DNA from: Myxococcales bacterium
Lineage (GTDB): Bacteria; Myxococcota_A; Polyangia; Polyangiales; Houyiibacteriaceae
DNA: 5,314 nucleotides
Direction of reading: 5' to 3'
Assembly (NCBI GenBank): GCA_020354595.1
Contig: CP070650.1
Span: 1,825,105 to 1,830,418 of the forward strand
This document shows positions 1-5,314 of this stretch, piece after piece. Position numbers and translations under genes: made by a program. Under the pieces are notes generated by a model. The model was not told where the DNA came from. It made no database searches and saw only the letters and a program-made list of their open reading frames with translations. The number at the start of each line of letters is the position of its first letter. Within the stretch, counting starts at the first letter, position 1.

Positions 1-266
1 AGTTCGAGGCACACCCGCCGAGCTTTCTAGCGGTAGGCTCGCGCGACAGGCTCTGCGAGTCGACGCGGATCCTGGCAAAGCGGCTCGAAGGCGGTTCGAG
101 TACCGTCGTGAGCAAGATCTACGAGGGCGAGATCCATGGCTTCTTCAGCATGAGCTGGCGTCCCTGCTACGCGGAATTGAAAACCGATGTGCTAGCGTTC
201 CTCCGCACCCACGACCCGCTCCACCAAGTCGATCAACCCAGGGAAACCGCAGAGGCAATCGTGTGA
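1..266 (+). CDS. Alpha/beta hydrolase, HSL-like esterase (C-terminal fragment, 5' end outside window)
   Basis: The frame opens at base 3 and gives the last 87 residues before TGA at 264-266. It carries the two C-terminal parts of an esterase catalytic triad: an acid in 'VGSRDRL' (Asp codon 45-47) and the histidine in 'YEGEIHGFF' (His codon 135-137). The IHGF context with the Asp about 30 residues earlier is typical of the hormone-sensitive-lipase / alpha/beta-hydrolase_3 family, whose members hydrolyse carboxyl esters in the cytoplasm. The nucleophile serine and HGGG oxyanion motif lie upstream and are not visible. The stop overlaps the next gene's GTG start by 4 bp (GTGA), which implies one operon with translational coupling. 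Inference: it may cleave the ester or lactone made by the adjacent monooxygenase. The family call is fairly sure; the substrate is unknown. Confidence 0.8.
   Translation, partial: FEAHPPSFLAVGSRDRLCESTRILAKRLEGGSSTVVSKIYEGEIHGFFSMSWRPCYAELKTDVLAFLRTHDPLHQVDQPRETAEAIV
251..255 (+). promoter_or_regulatory. Ribosome binding site for the monooxygenase GTG start
   Basis: AGAGG lies 7 nt upstream of the GTG at 263. It supports that GTG as the start: the FAD-binding Rossmann motif begins only a few residues later, so no shorter start is possible without losing it. The site lies inside the 3' end of the upstream hydrolase gene. Confidence 0.55.
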
Positions 267-1795
267 CTCAGAACCAACCTCGCATAGGCATCATTGGCGC
301 CGGGCCTTCGGGCATCGCCTGCGGACGTGAGCTCCTCCGGCAAGGGTTGACCGACTTCACCATCCTCGAAGCCCTCGACGCACCGGGAGGTACCTGGCGT
401 GTGCAGTCCTACCCGGGCCTCGCTTGCGACGTCTGGGCCCACTCGTACTCGTTCACCTACGCGCCCAACCCCGACTGGTCGGCGAACTTCGTCGAGCGCG
501 CCGAGATTCAGGAGTACCTCGCCAAGTGTTGGGAGGAGTTTGGTCTTCGGCCCTACACGCGCTTCAACACGTCTATCGAATCCGCCCATTGGCAGGAGGA
601 AGACTCGTGTTGGCGCCTCCGCACCGAGGCTGGCGAGACGCTCGATTTCGACGTTCTAGTGAACGCGATGGGTAACCAGCACACCCCGCTCTATCCAGAC
701 GTCCCAGGTAAAGATCGCTTCCTCGGAGAGAGTTGGCACGCCGCGCGCTGGAACCACGACGTCGACCTCGATGGTAAACGCATCGTGGTCGTGGGGTCGG
801 CGGCAAGCGCCGTGCAGATCGTCCCCGAGCTCGCGAAGGTCGCCAAGCATCTCACCGTGCTCCAGCGCTCAGCCAACTGGATCATGCCGCGCAACCGCAG
901 GTTCTACACCAGTGCCGAGCGCCGTATGTTTAGGCGGTTCCCGCGCCTCATCGCCCTCACGCGTCGGGTGCAAGGGTTTCTAATGGGTCAGGTAGAGCAC
1001 GCGGCGACCATCGGACATCCGCGCATGGACCAGTTTGAATGGTACGCGCGCCAGTACCTCGCGCGCACCATCGACAACCCTGCGCTCCGGGCGGCCCTCA
1101 CGCCCGACAGCCGATACCAGTGCAAGCGTGGCCTGATCTCCGACGACTTTTACCCGGCGCTCAAGCGCGACAACGTCGAGCTCATTGCGTCCGGGCTCGA
1201 AGAGGTCACCGAGAATGGGATCGTGACCGCCGACGGGCGGCGCATCGACGTCGACATCATCGTCTACTGCACAGGCTATCGCATCCTCGATTTCGATCGA
1301 ATCGACGTGGTCGGGTCGGAAGGGCAGTCGCTTGCCGCTGCGATGGGCGATACGCCCAAGGCGTACAAAGGAATCACCACGCCCGGCTTTCCAAATTACT
1401 TCTTTGCAGTGGGACCCAACGGCCTCGTGCTCAACGCGCCCTACTTCAAGACGGCCGAGCGCAACGTCGAGACGATCGTTCGGCTGTTGAAAGAGATGGG
1501 CGAATCGGGAATCCGTGCCGTCGACGTCCGACGAAGCCTCACCGAGGAGTACTTTCACTGGATGACGACGCAGTTCGGCAAATTCTCGTGGGGCTCCCCC
1601 GATTGCCACAGCTACTACACCAATGCGGCGGGACATGCGCCGTTCCTGTTTCCGGGCAACTTCAAGCATTGGCTCGAGCTCCACGATGCGATCGGGCTCG
1701 ACGACTTCAACGTCGTCGCGGGCGGCGACGTCCGGCCTCAACCCTCCGAAAAGAGCAGATCATGGATACCTTCTCTGGTAAAACAGCGGTCGTAA
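263..1795 (+). CDS. FAD/NAD(P)H-dependent Baeyer-Villiger-type monooxygenase
   Basis: A 510-residue two-dinucleotide-fold flavoprotein, the usual length for class B monooxygenases. The FAD Rossmann motif GAGPSG is at residues 12-17, followed by GGTW (42-45), YPG and CDVW (50-58). The Baeyer-Villiger fingerprint FxGxxxHxxxW is at 153-163 (His159, Trp163). The NADPH-binding loop GSAASA is at 178-183, and the CTGY motif is at 336-339. The segments around 288-300 (KRGLISDDFYPAL) and 370-387 (a GFPNYFF/GPNG core) are also typical of BVMOs. Family knowledge: such enzymes use NADPH and O2 to insert oxygen next to a carbonyl or to oxygenate S/N atoms. Oddities: the residue after Trp163 is Asn rather than Pro/Asp, and the second Gly of the NADPH loop is Ala; both still suit the wider family. 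The last 11 residues are encoded over the start of the SDR gene. The substrate (cyclic, linear, steroid or terpenoid ketone) cannot be told. A plain FMO or N-hydroxylase is less likely. Confidence 0.88.
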   Translation: MTQNQPRIGIIGAGPSGIACGRELLRQGLTDFTILEALDAPGGTWRVQSYPGLACDVWAHSYSFTYAPNPDWSANFVERAEIQEYLAKCWEEFGLRPYTRFNTSIESAHWQEEDSCWRLRTEAGETLDFDVLVNAMGNQHTPLYPDVPGKDRFLGESWHAARWNHDVDLDGKRIVVVGSAASAVQIVPELAKVAKHLTVLQRSANWIMPRNRRFYTSAERRMFRRFPRLIALTRRVQGFLMGQVEHAATIGHPRMDQFEWYARQYLARTIDNPALRAALTPDSRYQCKRGLISDDFYPALKRDNVELIASGLEEVTENGIVTADGRRIDVDIIVYCTGYRILDFDRIDVVGSEGQSLAAAMGDTPKAYKGITTPGFPNYFFAVGPNGLVLNAPYFKTAERNVETIVRLLKEMGESGIRAVDVRRSLTEEYFHWMTTQFGKFSWGSPDCHSYYTNAAGHAPFLFPGNFKHWLELHDAIGLDDFNVVAGGDVRPQPSEKSRSWIPSLVKQRS

Positions 1796-2610
1796 CGGGA
1801 GCAGCCAGCGGGATCGGTCTAGCAATGGCCGAGCGCTTCGCCGCCGAGGGCATGCGCGTCGTGCTCGCCGACATCGAAGAAGCTGCGCTCGGGTCGGCGG
1901 TGGAGCGTGTCCGCACGACCGGTGCGGAGGCGATCGGCGTCGTGACCGACGTCTCGAAAGCGGACGACGTTGCGGCACTCGCGAAACGTGCATGCTCGGA
2001 GTTCGGCGGGATCCACGTCGCTTGCAACAACGCTGGCGTCTTCGCCGGGGGCCTTCTTTGGGAAGAGAGCTTGGCCGACTACCAATGGGTGATGGACGTC
2101 AATGTGTGGGGCGTCATCCATGGGATCCGCACATTCATTCCGATCATGCTGGAGCAGGACACCGAGTGTCACCTCGTCAACACAGCTTCGATGGCCGCGG
2201 TAACCGTCATGCCCTTCGCGGGCATCTACCACATGACCAAACACGCGGTGCTGGCGCTCAGCGAGGCCCTCTTCCACGAGCTCGCCGTCACTTCGGACAA
2301 GGTCCAGGTGTCGGTTCTTTGTCCGGAGCTGATCAAGACCGGCATCGCCACCAGCGACCGCAATCGACCCGCTAAGTACTCGAAGGACGGAGACGTCGTC
2401 GAGAGTGACGCTCGGCAGCTGGTGATGGACAGCATCACCGAAAACATGGATCAGGGGCTCGACCCGTCGGTCATGGCGGACCGTGTCGTTGCCGCGATCC
2501 GTTCCGGCACGTTCTACATCCTTTCGGAAGACGGCTGGCGCGACACGGCAAACCAGCGGATGGAAGACATCCGCACCGGGCAGAATCCGATTCTCATGCC
2601 GCCTCTCTGA
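1762..2610 (+). CDS. Short-chain dehydrogenase/reductase (classical SDR), probably NAD-dependent
   Basis: A 282-residue classical SDR. The cofactor motif TGAASGIG is at residues 12-19, and an acidic residue (Asp37) at the end of the second strand favours NAD(H) over NADP(H). NNAG is at 89-92. The catalytic tetrad is Asn114, Ser143, Tyr156 and Lys160 (YHMTK). The usual Pro-Gly after strand 6 reads Pro188-Glu189. The ATG at 1762 is chosen because the Rossmann fold starts within ten residues and AAGAG lies 6 nt upstream; the same frame is open further 5', but that part is antisense-like shadow of the monooxygenase. The gene overlaps the monooxygenase by 34 bp, so the two should be co-transcribed and coupled. 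Inferred role: cytosolic interconversion of a secondary alcohol and ketone, plausibly supplying the ketone to the monooxygenase. The SDR family is very sure, the substrate is not known. Confidence 0.92.
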   Translation: MDTFSGKTAVVTGAASGIGLAMAERFAAEGMRVVLADIEEAALGSAVERVRTTGAEAIGVVTDVSKADDVAALAKRACSEFGGIHVACNNAGVFAGGLLWEESLADYQWVMDVNVWGVIHGIRTFIPIMLEQDTECHLVNTASMAAVTVMPFAGIYHMTKHAVLALSEALFHELAVTSDKVQVSVLCPELIKTGIATSDRNRPAKYSKDGDVVESDARQLVMDSITENMDQGLDPSVMADRVVAAIRSGTFYILSEDGWRDTANQRMEDIRTGQNPILMPPL

Positions 2611-2732
2611 CCTCAGCGGCGTTTGACCATTCGATAGTCGTCCATGACGAACCCGTCGCCGATGTCGGTGACCATCGCATCGGTGATTGCGAGCCTCGGG
2701 GGCGTGGCTCGCGCAAGATTTGCGCTGAGGTC
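2609..2732. repeat. 10-bp perfect inverted repeat, 104-bp spacer
   Basis: GACCTCAGCG at 2609-2618 is the exact reverse complement of CGCTGAGGTC at 2723-2732. The left arm begins in the SDR stop codon and the pair encloses most of the intergenic region, including most of the orphan minus-strand frame. Ten matching bases within such a short region are mildly unexpected by chance. There are no flanking direct repeats to suggest a mobile element. The meaning is unknown. Confidence 0.4.
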
Positions 2733-2768
2733 GCCCCACAGCTTGCACGCTGCCGGTCCTGCTAGCAC
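2613..2768 (-). pseudogene. Possible 3' remnant of a minus-strand gene (unrecognised protein C-terminus)
   Basis: Reading the minus strand, an open frame ends with TGA at 2615-2613 and is open back to a stop at 2861-2859. A GTG at 2768 would give 51 residues; there is no ATG near the 5' end. The last 25 codons have about 80% G/C at third positions and mostly purines at first positions. They end in ITDAMVTDIGDGF followed by VMDDYRMVKRR, which reads like a natural protein C-terminus. I do not recognise the family. No start with a good ribosome site is visible, and the 5' part runs antisense into the hydrolase N-terminus, so the likeliest reading is a gene truncated at its 5' end. A chance open frame or a real small protein are alternatives. 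It converges tail-to-tail with the SDR, 2 bp apart. Confidence 0.3.
2708..2729. other. Short hairpin in the intergenic region
   Basis: GCGCAA (2711-2716), a 3-nt loop GAT and TTGCGC (2720-2725) form a perfect 6-bp stem. If T2726 is bulged, CTC (2708-2710) and GAG (2727-2729) extend it to 9 bp. No T-run follows on either strand, so it is not a classical intrinsic terminator. It could be an operator-like palindrome, a weak or factor-assisted terminator, or an mRNA 3' structure after the SDR gene. Confidence 0.35.
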
Positions 2769-2779
2769 GCTTTCGGACG

Positions 2780-3655
2780 ATGGTGGAAAGGCGCCAAGAG
2801 GATCAAGAGGCGACGCGAACGCACCCGGGCTCCGGGCGTCAGGAGCTCTTTTTGGATCTCAAAGGGCGCGGCCGGATCCGCGTCATCGAATACAAAGGTC
2901 CCGAGGGTGCGCCCACGCTGATGTTGCTCCATGGTCTCGGGGCGACCGGGCCGCTGAACTGGTTGAGGTCGTTCTCCGATCTCGCCGAGCGTTACCACGT
3001 CGTCGCGGTCGATCACCGCGGCCACGGCTACGGGATCCCGACGCGACGCTTTCGCCTAAAGGATTGCGCCGACGATGTGGTTGCGGTGGCGGATGAGCTC
3101 GGCATCCAGAAGTTCATCGCCGTCGGCTATTCGATGGGGGGCCCCATCGCCAAGCTTTGCTGGAGCCGGCACCCCGGGCGCGTCCGCGGGTTGGTCCTAT
3201 GCGCAACCGCGCGCCACTTCACGCCGGAGCGATATCCCGTCCTCACTCGAGCGGTCCTGCCGGGCGCAGTGCTCGGCGCTCGCATGTTGCCGAACTTGGT
3301 GCGCAGCCAGATCATCGAAGGGATGACCAGGGACCTTCCGTCGCAAGAAGCCAAGGACTACGTTCGGAGCGAAATGTCGGGCTCTGACCCCGCGGTGCTC
3401 GCACAGGCAACGCGCGCCGTTCTTCGGTTCTCGTCGCGCAACTGGGCTTCGGACATCGCCGTGCCGACGGCGGTCATCGTGACGACGCGCGACAAGATCG
3501 TACCTACGCGCCGCCAATACGCGCTAGCCGCGGCGATCCCCGGCGCCAAGCAGTTCGAGGTCGACGGGGATCACTTTGCTTGTGCGAACAAGCGAACCGG
3601 CTTCGTGACGGAGCTCGTCGCTGCCTGCGACCACGTCAACGCCATCGCGGCCTAA
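2780..3655 (+). CDS. Alpha/beta hydrolase fold protein
   Basis: A 291-residue protein with the complete pattern of an alpha/beta hydrolase_1 enzyme, at the family's usual length. The oxyanion-hole HGLG is at 51-54, the DHRGHG strand-loop at 78-83, the nucleophile elbow GYSMG at 116-120 (Ser118), the acid Asp238 in TTRDKIVP, and the base His265 in GDHFA. A cap region lies around 145-215. There is no signal peptide, so it is probably cytoplasmic. The start is the ATG at 2780; an in-frame stop at 2726-2728 limits any extension, and the first ~20 residues are charged and outside the domain. No clear Shine-Dalgarno is seen. It belongs to a different hydrolase family from the esterase at the left edge. 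The 169-bp gap suggests it may have its own promoter. Possible substrates are esters, lactones, enol-lactones or C-C bonds; the sequence does not decide. Its 3' end overlaps the convergent glycosyltransferase gene by 132 bp. Confidence 0.88.
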   Translation: MVERRQEDQEATRTHPGSGRQELFLDLKGRGRIRVIEYKGPEGAPTLMLLHGLGATGPLNWLRSFSDLAERYHVVAVDHRGHGYGIPTRRFRLKDCADDVVAVADELGIQKFIAVGYSMGGPIAKLCWSRHPGRVRGLVLCATARHFTPERYPVLTRAVLPGAVLGARMLPNLVRSQIIEGMTRDLPSQEAKDYVRSEMSGSDPAVLAQATRAVLRFSSRNWASDIAVPTAVIVTTRDKIVPTRRQYALAAAIPGAKQFEVDGDHFACANKRTGFVTELVAACDHVNAIAA

Positions 3656-4354
3656 GTGACGGCGCACACGCGCGCGACCGATCACGAATGGGATGGTCCA
3701 CATGGCGTGACGTAGTGTGATGCCGCTTCGCTCCTTGCCGTAAATCGGTCGAACCGGGACTTCGCAAATGCGAAGGTCGGACTCCACCATCCAGCTCAGC
3801 CAGTCGTTGGGGTAGCCATAGCTGTCCCACAGCTGGGCCTGAGGAAGCAACCGCAACGTGGCTCTGTTCATCGCTACGTACCCGCATTGCGAGTCGCCGA
3901 CGTTCACACCGACGGCCAGCCGTGTCAGAAACGAGAGCACGTGGTTCCCCAACCAGCGATGTGCTGGCATCACTTCACGCGCGTCGTGCCAAGCCAGCCT
4001 ATTGCCTTTGACATAGTCCGCCTGGTCGACGATCAGCGGCGCCAGCAACGTGGGGAGATCGAGGGGATCCATTTGCGCATCTCCGGCCATGACGGCCGTC
4101 AGGTCAGCGCCGAGCGTGAGCGCGCGCGCGCACCCAGTCGTGATGGCCGCGCCGACACCCTGGTTGACCGCGTGCTCGACGACTTCGACCGGTCGAACCG
4201 ACGCCCTCGCGATGTTCCCCGTCTCGTCCACGCTCCCGTCGTCGACGACGATGATGTGGTCGACGAACGCAGGGACGGCATCGAGCGCGGTCCCGATCAG
4301 CCGAGCTTCGTTGTACGCCGGCATCACGACCGCGATTCGCTTACCGGCAAGCAT
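3524..4354 (-). CDS. Family 2 glycosyltransferase (GT-A fold, polyprenyl-phosphate sugar synthase-like)
   Basis: A 276-residue protein counted from the ATG at 4354. Visible GT2 motifs are MPAYNE (11-16), VVDDGS (36-41), the metal/donor-binding segment GDAQMDP (91-97), a GDSQCGY motif (153-159), and DWLSW (184-188), followed by VPVRPIYGKERSGI (199-212). This pattern matches GT2 enzymes related to dolichol/undecaprenyl-phosphate mannosyl- or glucosyltransferases, which move a sugar from a nucleotide donor to a lipid or other acceptor at the inner membrane face. No strong membrane helices are visible, so it is likely soluble or peripheral. The ATG at 4354 is preferred over the in-frame GTG at 4450 because the domain starts at once and the longer form would run into the divergent methyltransferase. 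Residues 234-276 are encoded antisense to the hydrolase 3' end and look unlike a conserved domain, so the natural end is uncertain. Donor and acceptor are unknown. Confidence 0.85.
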   Translation of the reverse strand: MLAGKRIAVVMPAYNEARLIGTALDAVPAFVDHIIVVDDGSVDETGNIARASVRPVEVVEHAVNQGVGAAITTGCARALTLGADLTAVMAGDAQMDPLDLPTLLAPLIVDQADYVKGNRLAWHDAREVMPAHRWLGNHVLSFLTRLAVGVNVGDSQCGYVAMNRATLRLLPQAQLWDSYGYPNDWLSWMVESDLRICEVPVRPIYGKERSGITLRHAMWTIPFVIGRARVRRHLGRDGVDVVAGSDELRHEAGSLVRTSKVIPVDLELLGAGDRRG

Positions 4355-4433
4355 GGTAGCGCCTGGGTTATCGTCTCGTGCCGCCTGGGTCAATGCCTTG
4401 CAGCGTCCGCGCAGGCAGCGTAACTCCGTGCGA
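4355..4433. promoter_or_regulatory. Divergent intergenic region with candidate shared promoter/operator
   Basis: This 79-bp gap separates the head-to-head glycosyltransferase and methyltransferase starts, so promoters for both should lie here or overlap the coding starts. On the minus strand, TTGACC (4393-4388) and GATAAC (4372-4367) are spaced 15 bp and could serve the glycosyltransferase with a very short leader. The spacing is below the optimum, so this is tentative. No comparable pair stands out for the methyltransferase. Confidence 0.35.
4360..4390. repeat. 9-bp direct repeat, 22-bp period, in the divergent promoter region
   Basis: CGCCTGGGT occurs at 4360-4368 and again at 4382-4390. 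The spacing of 22 bp is close to two helical turns, so both copies would face the same side of the DNA. The copies overlap the candidate -10 and -35 elements of the glycosyltransferase. This is the arrangement expected for a tandem operator, but two copies could also be chance. Confidence 0.45.
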
Positions 4434-5162
4434 ATGGCCGACGTCGACACGGAATACGAGGTTAGGCGCTACTATGACGACTTCAGCGCGTCATACGAGC
4501 GCGAGCGTGGTCACGGATACCACCAAATGGTCGACGACCTCGAAGCACAGCTCGTCTGCCAGTATGCGCGCGGTACACGAGCGCTCGAGCTCGGCTGCGG
4601 CACCGGTCTGATCCTGGAGCGTGTTGCCGAGGTGGCGAAGGAGGCCGTCGGCATCGACCTCTCGGAGGGGATGGCGCAGCGCGCCCGAGGTCGGGGGCTC
4701 GACGTCCGCATCGGCAACGTGTGCAATCTTCCCTTCGAAGATGACGAGTTCGATCTGACGTACGGCTTCAAGGTGCTTGCCCACGTGCCCGACATCGATG
4801 CGGCCATTCGGGAGGCGTCTCGGGTGACGCGACCGGGTGGGCATCTGCTGCTCGAGTTCTACAACCCCTGGAGCCTGCGGTACTTGGCAAAGCGCGCGGC
4901 GGGGCCGCAGCGGATTGCCGAGAGCCGCACTGAAGCGGACGTGTTCACACGGTGGGACTCACCCCGGGCGATCCGTGCTTCGCTGCCAGCGAACCTCGAG
5001 CTCATCGACTTCTACGGCGTGCGGGTCCTGACTCCTTTCGCGTCCGTTCACCGACTTCCCGGCTTCGGGCGGGGGCTTCGATGGGCAGAGCGGCGCGCAA
5101 GCCGCTCGCCCCTTCGATACTTCGGCGGCTTTTTGATCGCAGTGCTACGGCGCCGCAGTTGA
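4434..5162 (+). CDS. Class I SAM-dependent methyltransferase (Methyltransf_11-like)
   Basis: A 242-residue protein with a Rossmann-fold SAM-binding domain. Motif I LELGCGTG is at residues 51-58, and the acidic residue after strand 2 is Asp75 in GIDLS. The strand 4 region DLTYGFKVLAHVPD is at 107-120, and RPGGHLLLEF is at 133-142. The N-terminal part (YYDDFSASYERERG) resembles the entry helix of ubiquinone/menaquinone-type and small-molecule methyltransferases. The C-terminal ~100 residues are arginine-rich and should shape acceptor binding. The ATG at 4434 is chosen because upstream sequence in this frame is antisense to the glycosyltransferase; an in-frame GTG lies two codons earlier. No strong ribosome site is seen. 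It is divergent from the glycosyltransferase, which suggests joint regulation and perhaps a shared glycolipid or metabolite substrate. The acceptor is unknown. Confidence 0.87.
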   Translation: MADVDTEYEVRRYYDDFSASYERERGHGYHQMVDDLEAQLVCQYARGTRALELGCGTGLILERVAEVAKEAVGIDLSEGMAQRARGRGLDVRIGNVCNLPFEDDEFDLTYGFKVLAHVPDIDAAIREASRVTRPGGHLLLEFYNPWSLRYLAKRAAGPQRIAESRTEADVFTRWDSPRAIRASLPANLELIDFYGVRVLTPFASVHRLPGFGRGLRWAERRASRSPLRYFGGFLIAVLRRRS

Positions 5163-5171
5163 TGTAATCTC

Positions 5172-5176
5172 GGAAG
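5172..5176 (+). promoter_or_regulatory. Ribosome binding site for the VOC-family gene
   Basis: GGAAG lies 7 nt upstream of the GTG at 5184. It supports that GTG as the start, directly before the family's characteristic first beta strand. Confidence 0.5.
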
Positions 5177-5183
5177 CAGCCTA

Positions 5184-5314
5184 GTGATCACCTCCATCGA
5201 CCACATCCACATTCACGCCGCCGACCCAGCGGCGACAATCCGGTTCTATGAGTCGTGCCTGGGAGGAGAGCACCTCGGGTCCATTCCGTCCGGCGAGGGA
5301 GGGCGGAACCACGG
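5184..5314 (+). CDS. VOC/glyoxalase-family protein (N-terminal fragment, 3' end outside window)
   Basis: The GTG at 5184 opens a frame that runs to the window end (43 complete codons). It begins VITSIDHIHIHAADPAATI, then RFYESCLGGEHLG. The pattern strand - D-H - strand - D-P - helix - FY - LG is the first beta-alpha-beta unit of the vicinal oxygen chelate superfamily, which includes glyoxalase I, extradiol dioxygenases, methylmalonyl-CoA epimerase and fosfomycin/bleomycin resistance proteins. His7 sits where many members place their first metal ligand. The gene starts 21 bp after the methyltransferase stop on the same strand, so it is probably co-transcribed with it. Which VOC activity it has cannot be judged from this fragment. 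Confidence 0.8.
   Translation, partial: MITSIDHIHIHAADPAATIRFYESCLGGEHLGSIPSGEGGRNH

Larger units (their letters stand above)
2611..2779. other. Intergenic region between the SDR and the second hydrolase
   Basis: This 169-bp gap breaks the tight packing of the left operon. It holds a hairpin, one arm of an inverted repeat that begins in the SDR stop region, and a minus-strand open frame with coding-like composition, all listed separately. I see no convincing sigma-70 promoter for the hydrolase: a TTGACC at 2623-2628 has no acceptable -10 partner. I see no terminator with a T-tract. Confidence 0.6.

Noticed and set aside
980..1741. 253-codon open frame on the minus strand
   Set aside because: It lies entirely antisense to the well-supported monooxygenase. 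Its translation shows no recognisable domain, and such frames are expected opposite GC-rich genes.
1039..1761. N-terminal extension of the SDR frame
   Set aside because: It is out-of-frame sequence within the monooxygenase, rich in Arg/His. The SDR cofactor motif begins just after the ATG at 1762.
2623..2651. TTGACC as a -35 element for the second hydrolase
   Set aside because: No acceptable -10 sequence at 16-18 bp, and it is about 150 bp from the start codon.
1819..2748. 309-codon open frame on the minus strand
   Set aside because: Mostly antisense to the SDR, with low-complexity His/Arg-rich translation. It is in a different frame from the orphan C-terminal signal at 2613-2768.
4120..4133. 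Alternating GC tract (possible Z-DNA-forming run)
   Set aside because: Only 14 bp and explained by ordinary Ala-Arg codons of the glycosyltransferase on the minus strand.
3887..4423. 178-codon open frame on the plus strand
   Set aside because: Antisense shadow of the glycosyltransferase, which has clear GT2 motifs on the other strand.
4050..4433. N-terminal extension of the methyltransferase frame
   Set aside because: This part is antisense to the glycosyltransferase and reads as low-complexity sequence. The methyltransferase fold starts after the ATG at 4434.
4355..4450. Upstream GTG start (4450) for the glycosyltransferase
   Set aside because: It would add 32 residues with no domain and run into the divergent methyltransferase. 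The ATG at 4354 starts right before the GT2 fold.

Overview
This is a GC-rich, densely coded bacterial chromosomal segment. It holds seven protein genes (two cut by the window edges) and no RNA gene, insertion sequence or CRISPR array that I can see. High G/C at third codon positions, GTG starts, short overlaps and long antisense open frames suit a high-GC soil or marine bacterium such as an actinobacterium, a myxobacterium-like lineage or Binatota. The sequence alone does not settle which.

Left part (1-2610, + strand): a tightly packed catabolic-looking operon. It contains the C-terminus of an HSL-type alpha/beta hydrolase (esterase), a flavin monooxygenase of the Baeyer-Villiger (BVMO) type whose GTG start overlaps the hydrolase stop by 4 bp, and a classical short-chain dehydrogenase/reductase (SDR) whose start lies 34 bp inside the monooxygenase gene. 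Together these three activities could turn an alcohol into a ketone, insert oxygen to give an ester or lactone, and hydrolyse it. The mycobacterial mymA locus has a similar set of enzymes (monooxygenase, LipR esterase, SadH SDR).

Middle (2611-3655): a 169-bp gap with an inverted repeat, a hairpin, and a short minus-strand open frame that looks like the 3' end of a lost gene. It is followed by a second, different alpha/beta hydrolase with a GYSMG nucleophile elbow.

Right part (3524-5314): a minus-strand family 2 glycosyltransferase (polyprenyl-phosphate sugar synthase-like fold) converges on the hydrolase and overlaps it by 132 bp. A 79-bp divergent intergenic region with a 9-bp direct repeat at 22-bp spacing separates it from a + strand class I SAM methyltransferase. 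A VOC/glyoxalase-family gene begins 21 bp later and runs off the window.

The oxidative module is coherent. The glycosyltransferase and methyltransferase look like a separate envelope or metabolite-modification unit. I see no clearly undescribed system. The best leads are the orphan minus-strand C-terminus, the long convergent overlap and the repeated element in the divergent promoter.
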